A DNA stretch of 64,000 nt from Komagataeibacter xylinus (GTDB lineage: Bacteria; Pseudomonadota; Alphaproteobacteria; Acetobacterales; Acetobacteraceae). Shown here piece after piece: positions 58,506 to 64,000 of this stretch; the first letter of the stretch is position 1; the number at the start of each line of letters is the position of its first letter. The notes beneath the pieces were generated by a model. That model searched no databases. It was not told where the DNA came from and worked only from the letters and a program-made list of their open reading frames with translations. Both the position numbers and the translations under genes were made by a program. The DNA lies in NCBI RefSeq assembly GCF_031081985.1, contig NZ_JARWSK010000001.1:679802-743801 (forward strand). Reading direction: 5' to 3'.

Positions 58506-59636
58506 ATGAACATGGTCCAGCAGCCGCACAGTGCAAAGATACGCCCGCAGGCAGGGATTGCCCCTTTCCCGCCCGCCATGCACCGCCGCTTCATGCGCGC
58601 GCCGCTTTATGCCGCCATAGACCTTGGCACCCATAACTGCCGCCTGCTCATTGCCCGCGCGGGCGAACACGGCCTGCGCGTGATCGACAGTTTCAGCCGC
58701 GCCGTGCGCCTTGGTGAAGGGCTGCACCATTCCGGCCAGCTTGCCGATGCCGCCATGGAGCGCACGCTCGCCGCCCTTCAGGCCTGCGTGGCCCGCATGG
58801 GGCTGTATGACCTGCACGGCCACCGCGCCATCGCCACCGAGGCGTGCAGGCGGGCGGCCAATGGTATGGAGTTCATCGGCCGCGTGCTGCGCGAGACCGG
58901 GCTCGACATCTCCGTCATTTCCGCGCGGGAGGAAGCAGAGCTTGCCCTTGCGGCCTGCACCTCGCTGCTGCAGGACGGGCACGCGGGCACCAGCCGCGGG
59001 CTGCTGTTTGATATTGGCGGCGGCTCGACCGAGATCGCCTGGGCACGCATCGACCGCGAGGCCAGAAGCCACGACCTTTCGGGCTATGTCAGCCTGCCGG
59101 TGGGCATCATGACCCTGGCCGAGCGCCATGGCGCCGATATCTTTACCGATCGGGGCTACCACGGCGTCGTATCCGAAATCAGCGACGTGCTGCGCGGCTT
59201 TGATGACGTGCATTGCATCGCGCGTGAAATCGCGCGCCAGAATGTCATGCTGCTGGGCACCAGCGGCACCGTGACCACGCTGGCCAGCCTTGCCCTGGGC
59301 CAGGACCGTTACGACCGGGCCAGCATTGATGGCTCCGCCCTGTCCGTGCCCCGCGCCCTGAGCATGATCGACACCCTGCGCGCCGGCGGGCTGGAAGGGC
59401 TGGTGCGCAACCCCGTCATCGGGGCGGAGCGCGCGCGCTACATCCTGCCGGGCTGCGCCATATTCGAGGCCATCGTCACCACATGGCCCATGGCGGACGT
59501 GACCGTGGCCGACCGGGGATTGCGCGACGGCCTGCTTTTACGCATGATTGGCAACCGCAGGCGACAGGCGGCCCCAGCCACCGCGCCGCCTTCCTTTCCC
59601 CTGTACAATCGTTTGGAGCACCAGGTCAGTCCCTGA
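58506..59636 (+). CDS. ppx: Ppx/GppA family exopolyphosphatase
   Basis: A 376-residue member of the actin-like ATPase fold phosphatases that remove phosphate from polyphosphate or pppGpp. Phosphate 1 motif AAIDLGTHNCRLLIA lies near residue 35, phosphate 2 LLFDIGGGSTEIAW near 165, and GTSGTVTTLASLALG near 257. It is the short single-domain form typical of alphaproteobacteria. The first 30 residues are not conserved, and a start at MHRRF or MRAPLY near residue 25-30 is possible. rlmE follows 12 bp downstream in the same orientation. Confidence 0.92.
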   Translation: MNMVQQPHSAKIRPQAGIAPFPPAMHRRFMRAPLYAAIDLGTHNCRLLIARAGEHGLRVIDSFSRAVRLGEGLHHSGQLADAAMERTLAALQACVARMGLYDLHGHRAIATEACRRAANGMEFIGRVLRETGLDISVISAREEAELALAACTSLLQDGHAGTSRGLLFDIGGGSTEIAWARIDREARSHDLSGYVSLPVGIMTLAERHGADIFTDRGYHGVVSEISDVLRGFDDVHCIAREIARQNVMLLGTSGTVTTLASLALGQDRYDRASIDGSALSVPRALSMIDTLRAGGLEGLVRNPVIGAERARYILPGCAIFEAIVTTWPMADVTVADRGLRDGLLLRMIGNRRRQAAPATAPPSFPLYNRLEHQVSP

Positions 59637-59648
59637 CCGCGTCCCGTC

Positions 59649-60419
59649 ATGAAGCAGCGTTCCACTACCCGCATTCCGGGCAAGGCCCGTACCAGCAGTC
59701 TCACGCCCGGCGGTGATAACGCCAGCGACGGGCAGGCCGCCCAGTCCAACCGCACCAAAACCGTAACCGTAAAGAAAGCCCGCGGGCGCACCACCGCCCA
59801 GCATCGCTGGCTGCAACGCCAGCTCAACGACCCCTACGTGCAGGCAGCCCACAAGCAGGGCTGGCGCTCGCGTGCGGCCTTCAAGCTGATTGAACTCGAT
59901 GACCGTTTCCACCTGATCACGCCCGGCACGCGCATCGTCGATCTCGGCGCGGCACCGGGCGGCTGGACTCAGGTCGCGGTCAAGCGCGGCGCGGCGGAAG
60001 TGGTGGGCGTGGACCTGCTGCCGGTTGACCCGGTGCCGGGTGCGACCATCATCGAAGGGGATTTCAACGACCCCGACATGCCGGAGCGCCTGACGGAACT
60101 GCTTGGTGGCCAGGCCAACGTCGTCATGTCCGATATGGCGCCCAACACCACGGGCCATGCACCGACCGATCACCTGCGCATCATCGGCCTGGCCGAGCTG
60201 GCGCTGGATTTTGCCACGCGCATTCTCGCCCCCGGCGGCGCGTTCGTGGCCAAGGTGTTCCAGGGCGGATCGGAAAAGCAGATGCTCGCTGAACTCAAGC
60301 GCCTGTTCACGCAGGTGCGCCACGCCAAGCCCCCTGCAAGCCGCAAGGAATCCAGCGAGCTTTATGTGGTGGCCACGGGCTTTCGTGGCATGGAAGCGAA
60401 AGGCGAAGGGGAAGGCTGA
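59649..60419 (+). CDS. rlmE: 23S rRNA (uridine2552-2'-O)-methyltransferase
   Basis: RlmE (FtsJ) methylates U2552 in the ribosomal A-loop. The 256-residue protein has a basic, unconserved N-terminal 45 residues, then RQLNDPYVQAAHKQGWRSRAAFKL (in parts) with the catalytic Lys, the SAM motif VDLGAAPGGWTQVA, DMAPNTTGHAPTDHLR with the catalytic Asp, and VAKVFQGG. The ppx-rlmE pairing with a 12-bp gap is common in alphaproteobacteria. Confidence 0.95.
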   Translation: MKQRSTTRIPGKARTSSLTPGGDNASDGQAAQSNRTKTVTVKKARGRTTAQHRWLQRQLNDPYVQAAHKQGWRSRAAFKLIELDDRFHLITPGTRIVDLGAAPGGWTQVAVKRGAAEVVGVDLLPVDPVPGATIIEGDFNDPDMPERLTELLGGQANVVMSDMAPNTTGHAPTDHLRIIGLAELALDFATRILAPGGAFVAKVFQGGSEKQMLAELKRLFTQVRHAKPPASRKESSELYVVATGFRGMEAKGEGEG

Positions 60420-60421
60420 AA

Positions 60422-60442
60422 CGGCCCTCCCCCACCGGGCCG
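60422..60442. terminator. Hairpin between rlmE and the ROK kinase gene
   Basis: CGGCCC and GGGCCG pair around a 9-base loop in the 23-bp gap between the two convergent stops. There is no T-run, so it is only a possible bidirectional terminator. Confidence 0.4.
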
Positions 60443-61351
60443 TCAGGCGGCGTGGTGATCGTCCCACAGCCATGCGGCACCGCGCACGCCCGAACTGTCG
60501 CCATGCTTGTTGCGCACGATGGGCGTGGTGCAGTTGGGGGTAATGACATAGCGCCGCATGAGGCGGGGCACGCGGTCATAGATTGAATCAAGGTTCGACA
60601 CGCCACCACCAAGCACGATGATGTCGGGGTCCATAAAGTTGATGGCCATGGCGCAGGCGCGGGCCATGCGGTCCATGTAACGGTCGAGCGCGCCGATGGC
60701 GGTCAGGTCGCCTGCCTCGGCCTCCTGCTCGATATGGGCGGCGCTGCGATGGCCGGGGCCTTTCCAGTCCTGCGCCAGCGCCGAGCCGCTGAGAAAGCGC
60801 TCCATGCACCCCTCATTGCCGCAGAAGCATTTGGGCATGGGAAATTCCTCAATGCGCGGCCACGGCAGCGGCACATGCCCCCATTCCCCCGCAATGTGGT
60901 TATGTCCGATCAGCAGTTTCTGGTCGACCACGATGCCTGCGCCCATGCCGGTGCCGATGATCACGCCAAACACGCTGTGATGGCCCGCCCCCGCGCCATC
61001 AATCGCCTCCGACAGCGCAAAGCAGTTCGCATCGTTTTCAATGCGCACCGCACGGCCCAATGCCGCCGTCATGTCCACTATCAGGGGCTGGTTATTGAGC
61101 CATGTGGCATTGGCGTTCTTGATCACGCCCGTATCGGGGCTGATGGAGCCGGGAATGCCGATTCCAACCGTGCCGGTGCCCCCCAGCTCCTGATCAACAC
61201 CCCGGATCAGATCGCACATGGCCTCGATGGCCGCGGGGTAGTTGCCAGGATTGGCAATGCGGCGGCGCAAAAGCTCGGCGCCATCCATGCCAAGGGCGGT
61301 TATTTCGATCTTGGTCCCGCCAAAATCAATTCCAATACGATAGTCGGCCAT
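60443..61351 (-). CDS. ROK-family sugar kinase (fructokinase/NagK-like)
   Basis: A 302-residue ROK kinase. The start MADYRIGIDFGGTKIEI begins at the phosphate motif DFGGTK. GIPGSISPDTGVI, ENDANCFALSEA with the catalytic-region Asp, GTGMGAGIVVDQKL and the zinc-binding cluster CFCGNEGCME follow. The GEWGHVPLPWP loop carries the metal-binding His. It could phosphorylate fructose, mannose or N-acetylglucosamine; the sequence does not distinguish. It is convergent with rlmE and divergent from the TusA-like gene. Confidence 0.88.
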   Translation of the reverse strand: MADYRIGIDFGGTKIEITALGMDGAELLRRRIANPGNYPAAIEAMCDLIRGVDQELGGTGTVGIGIPGSISPDTGVIKNANATWLNNQPLIVDMTAALGRAVRIENDANCFALSEAIDGAGAGHHSVFGVIIGTGMGAGIVVDQKLLIGHNHIAGEWGHVPLPWPRIEEFPMPKCFCGNEGCMERFLSGSALAQDWKGPGHRSAAHIEQEAEAGDLTAIGALDRYMDRMARACAMAINFMDPDIIVLGGGVSNLDSIYDRVPRLMRRYVITPNCTTPIVRNKHGDSSGVRGAAWLWDDHHAA

Positions 61352-61474
61352 CCGGAGTCTTTCTTTCATCATGTTTTATCAGTGGCGCATTTGCTTTTAT
61401 GATCGTACCTGCACGCAACATCAAACCCTGATGCAAGGGCATAGCTGCCAACCACCAAGGAGGCATGGCCACCC

Positions 61475-61741
61475 ATGAGTGAAATCCTGCTAGACGCGCG
61501 CGGCCTGACATGCCCCCTGCCCGTGCTCAAGGCCAACCGCATGCTGCGCGGCCTGCCACCGGGCGCGCGGCTGCGCGTGATTGCGACCGACCGGGCCTCG
61601 GTTGCGGATTTCCAGGCTTTCTGCCGCGAAACGGGCCACGCCCTCATCGCTTTTGGCGAGGAAGGCGGCACGCTTTCCTTCGTCATCCGCCGCAGGCCCG
61701 ACGCAACGCCCGCGCCCGCCACACCGGCGGCCTCGGCATAG
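61475..61741 (+). CDS. TusA-family sulfurtransferase-like protein
   Basis: An 88-residue protein with the TusA signature LDARGLTCPLPVLKANRML, in which Cys12 is the sulfur-carrying residue. A strong AAGGAGG lies 11 bases before the start. RVIATDRASVADFQAFCRETGH (in parts) is the usual second half. The C-terminus is a Pro/Ala tail. TusA-type proteins pass sulfur to tRNA thiolation or molybdenum enzymes. It is probably the first gene before xseB, with a 100-bp gap. Confidence 0.88.
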   Translation: MSEILLDARGLTCPLPVLKANRMLRGLPPGARLRVIATDRASVADFQAFCRETGHALIAFGEEGGTLSFVIRRRPDATPAPATPAASA

Positions 61742-61840
61742 ACTCCAAAATGCCGTAAAACGCGTTGCCCCTTGGCAGGAGGGCCTTCAAGGATGTAATG
61801 CCTCCGCCAGCCCCGTTATTTCAGGAAGTGCCGCGCCCAC

Positions 61841-62071
61841 ATGACCGATGACCTGACCAACCTGTCCTTCGAGGAGGCTCTGGCCGAACTTGAAGCCATC
61901 GTGCGCCAGCTTGAGGTCGGCCAGCTCCGGCTGGAAGACGCGATCACCGCCTATGAGCGTGGCGCTGCCCTGCGACAGTACTGTCAGAAGAAACTGGACG
62001 AGGCCGAGGCCCGCGTTCAGGCGATTGTCCAGCGTGCCGATGGCGCGCTGGAAGCGAAACCAATGGATTGA
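61841..62071 (+). CDS. xseB: Exodeoxyribonuclease VII small subunit
   Basis: A 76-residue XseB. LSFEEALAELEAIVRQLEVG, LRLEDAITAYERGAALRQYC and QKKLDEAEARV are the whole helical hairpin that wraps the large subunit XseA. It is followed by ispA with a one-base TGATG overlap, the standard xseB-ispA-dxs order. xseA is not in the window. Confidence 0.95.
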   Translation: MTDDLTNLSFEEALAELEAIVRQLEVGQLRLEDAITAYERGAALRQYCQKKLDEAEARVQAIVQRADGALEAKPMD

Positions 62072-63012
62072 TGCACCAGATGAGCCAAACAACAGCACCC
62101 TCGTCCCAAACAGGAACGGATCGCATGGTCCGTCTGCGTGCATCCATGTCCGCGCGCGCCGCCGCCATCGAGGCGATGATCGACCGCCTGCTCCCGCGCG
62201 TGGAAGGCGGCGAGGCCCGCCTGATCGATGCCATGCGCTATGCCACCCTGGGCGGCGGCAAGCGCCTGCGTGGCTACCTGGTGGCCGAAGTGGCCAGCCT
62301 GTTCAAGGCCAGCGCTGATGCGGCCGACCGTGTCGCAGCCTCGGTCGAGATGCTGCATGCCTACTCCCTGGTGCATGACGACCTGCCCGCCATGGATGAC
62401 GACGACCTGCGCCGGGGCCAGCCCTCCACCCACCGCAAGTTTGACGAGGCCACCGCCATCCTCGCCGGTGACGCGCTGCAGACCATGTCGTTCGACATCC
62501 TGGCCAACCCGCTGACCCATGCCTCAGCCGACGTGCGCATCAACCTCGTGCGCGCGCTGGCCGATGCCTCGGGTGCGGCTGGCATGGTGGGCGGCCAGAT
62601 GATCGACATGGAAGGCGAAGGCCGCGCCCTGTCGCTTGAGGAAGTCGCCCGCCTGCATGCGCTCAAGACCGGCTGCCTGATCCGTTACGCCGCCGAGGCC
62701 GGGGCCATCCTTGGCCAGGCCAGCGATGACGTGCGCAAGCGCATCTCGGCCTATGGCCGTGACCTTGGCGCAGCCTTCCAGATCGCTGATGACGTGCTCG
62801 ACGCCACCGCCAGCGCCGAGGAACTCGGCAAGACCGCAGGCAAGGACGAAGCGGCGGGCAAGTCCACCTATGTCGCCCTGCTTGGCGTTGAGGGGGCCGC
62901 GCGCGAGGCGCGGCGCGTGGCCGAGCAGGCCGAATCCCATATCGACATCTTCGGGCCCGAGGCGGATCGCCTGCGTGACCTGGTGCATTACGTGGTCGAG
63001 CGCAGGAACTGA
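62071..63012 (+). CDS. ispA: Farnesyl/geranyl diphosphate synthase
   Basis: A trans-prenyl transferase of 313 residues that condenses IPP with allylic diphosphates. The first Asp-rich motif [14 protein letters not shown] lies near residue 107 and the second, DDVLDA, near 249. The [10 protein letters not shown] and [12 protein letters not shown] elements are typical. The ATG at 62071 shares its A with the xseB stop; a TTG three bases earlier is also in frame. It feeds polyprenyl tails to UbiA (18.2 kb) and to hopanoid and undecaprenyl synthesis. Confidence 0.95.
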   Translation: MHQMSQTTAPSSQTGTDRMVRLRASMSARAAAIEAMIDRLLPRVEGGEARLIDAMRYATLGGGKRLRGYLVAEVASLFKASADAADRVAASVEMLHAYSLVHDDLPAMDDDDLRRGQPSTHRKFDEATAILAGDALQTMSFDILANPLTHASADVRINLVRALADASGAAGMVGGQMIDMEGEGRALSLEEVARLHALKTGCLIRYAAEAGAILGQASDDVRKRISAYGRDLGAAFQIADDVLDATASAEELGKTAGKDEAAGKSTYVALLGVEGAAREARRVAEQAESHIDIFGPEADRLRDLVHYVVERRN

Positions 63013-63017
63013 TCGAC

Positions 63018-64000
63018 ATGAGCGAGAGCAAACCGTCCTCCACCATCCCCACCCTTGGGCGCTACGCCCAGCTTGACCGGGTGCAGTGGCCGCACGACAT
63101 GCGCAACCTCTCGGTCGAGCAGCTCAAGCAGCTTGCGGAGGAACTGCGGTCGGAAACGATCGATACCGTGTCCACCACCGGCGGCCACCTTGGCGCATCC
63201 CTTGGCGTGGTTGAACTCACGGTTGCGCTGCATGCCGTGTTCGACACGCCTGCCGACCGCGTGATCTGGGATGTGGGCCACCAGACCTACCCCCACAAGA
63301 TCCTGACCGGGCGGCGCGACCGCATCCGCACCCTGCGCCAGCCGGGCGGGCTTTCGGGCTTCACGCGCCGCAGCGAAAGCGAATACGACCCGTTTGGCGC
63401 GGCCCATTCCTCCACCTCCATCTCGGCGGGCCTCGGCATGGCCGTCGCCCACCACCTGCGCGCGGAGGAAGACCCCTCCTACCGCGAGCGCAACGTGATT
63501 GCGGTGATCGGCGATGGCTCGATCTCGGCGGGCATGGCGTATGAGGCGATGAACAACGCCTCGCATTGCGGCCCCGGCGCCGAGCGCCTGATCGTGGTGC
63601 TCAACGACAACGAAATGTCGATTGCCCCGCCCGTAGGCGCGATGTCGAGCTACCTGTCGCGGCTGATGTCCTCGCGCAAGTTCCTGAGCCTGCGCGAACT
63701 CGCCGCCAAGATGGCCAAGCGCCTGCCCGGCCGCCTCGAGCGCACCGCCAAGAAGGCCGATGAATACGCGCGCGGCATCATGACCGGCGGCACTTTGTTC
63801 GAGGAACTCGGCTTCTATTATGTCGGCCCCGTTGACGGGCATGACATGAACCAGCTCGTCCACATCCTGCGCAACCTGCGCGATGCCGAGGATGTCGGCC
63901 CCGTGCTGCTGCATGTCATCACCGAAAAGGGCCACGGCTACAGCCCGGCCGAATCGGCTGGCGACAAATACCACGCCGTCTCCAAGTTCAATGTCGTCAC
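63018..64000 (+). CDS. dxs: 1-deoxy-D-xylulose-5-phosphate synthase (C-terminus cut by window edge)
   Basis: Dxs makes DXP from pyruvate and glyceraldehyde-3-phosphate with thiamine diphosphate, the entry to the MEP isoprenoid pathway. The present 327 residues cover the N-terminal TPP-binding half: [19 protein letters not shown] with the catalytic His, [33 protein letters not shown], and [16 protein letters not shown] with the TPP motif. [13 protein letters not shown] segment lies near the cut. The full protein should be about 640-660 residues. It starts 5 bp after ispA. Confidence 0.96.
   Translation, partial: MSESKPSSTIPTLGRYAQLDRVQWPHDMRNLSVEQLKQLAEELRSETIDTVSTTGGHLGASLGVVELTVALHAVFDTPADRVIWDVGHQTYPHKILTGRRDRIRTLRQPGGLSGFTRRSESEYDPFGAAHSSTSISAGLGMAVAHHLRAEEDPSYRERNVIAVIGDGSISAGMAYEAMNNASHCGPGAERLIVVLNDNEMSIAPPVGAMSSYLSRLMSSRKFLSLRELAAKMAKRLPGRLERTAKKADEYARGIMTGGTLFEELGFYYVGPVDGHDMNQLVHILRNLRDAEDVGPVLLHVITEKGHGYSPAESAGDKYHAVSKFNVV

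Noticed and set aside
1..64000. CRISPR array, prophage, toxin-antitoxin or restriction system
   Set aside because: No regularly spaced repeats, phage structural genes, paired small toxin-antitoxin frames or methylase-nuclease pairs were seen on reading both strands.

Overview
The window is a high-GC bacterial chromosome segment and most probably comes from an acetic acid bacterium (Acetobacteraceae, Komagataeibacter/Gluconacetobacter-like). This is inferred from the alphaproteobacterial gene set (MbfA-type ferritin/VIT1 iron exporter, the DUF1178, DUF2147 and DUF3553 small proteins), from an IS5/IS1031-like transposase remnant, and from a family of intergenic hairpin repeats. No rRNA or species marker is present, so genus is not certain. 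There is no prophage, CRISPR array, origin or complete insertion sequence.

Positions 1-36 kb are almost gap-free housekeeping DNA. In order: lysC (cut by the window edge) divergent from ubiG; a Tat-exported lactonase; small redox and metal-associated proteins (DUF2147, DUF1178, GrxC) and ComF; a BioC/NDUFAF5-like methyltransferase; moaA with DUF3553; the lipid A operon waaA-lpxK-lpxL; divergent lpoA and rsmI; lolA; mbfA; gshA-rsmE divergent from ubiA; a dienelactone hydrolase divergent from a GntP gluconate transporter; pncA; the envelope block yfgM-like/bamB/der; a GT9 glycosyltransferase; ygfZ, hisI, lpxB; an orphan pstS; and pheT-pheS-rplT-rpmI read from a clear promoter at 35171-35199. 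Lipid A synthesis (waaA, lpxK, lpxL, lpxB), outer-membrane assembly (bamB, lolA, lpoA) and ubiquinone synthesis (ubiG, ubiA) are strongly represented.

Positions 36-57 kb are an accessory block of about 21 kb, nearly all on the minus strand. It holds an AbrB-type membrane protein, an enolase-superfamily enzyme (MLE subgroup), an SDR, an Asp/Glu-racemase-family protein, a class I aminotransferase, a TonB-dependent receptor, RidA, a LysR regulator, an MFS exporter, a DadA-like FAD amino acid oxidoreductase, a complete polar amino acid ABC importer, a 2-hydroxyacid dehydrogenase and a saccharopine/lysine-6-dehydrogenase-like enzyme. A divergent Lrp/AsnC regulator follows, then an MHS transporter and a flavin-dependent monooxygenase. 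Together these look like uptake and stereospecific degradation of an unusual (probably D- or cyclic) amino acid or amino acid conjugate. The substrate cannot be read from sequence. This is the strongest candidate in the window for an undescribed system.

Positions 57.1-58.3 kb are an AT-rich scar with a decayed IS5-type transposase, a possible tiny membrane protein, a strong terminator and tRNA-Gln(CTG) with its own promoter. From 58.5 kb ordinary chromosome resumes: ppx-rlmE, a ROK sugar kinase, a TusA-like protein, and the isoprenoid operon xseB-ispA-dxs, with dxs cut by the right edge.

The most interesting non-coding signals are a near-perfect 16-bp-arm inverted repeat that contains the mbfA start codon, overlapping start codons of the divergent dienelactone hydrolase and gntP genes, a palindrome over the lysC ribosome binding site, and a three-copy intergenic hairpin repeat.
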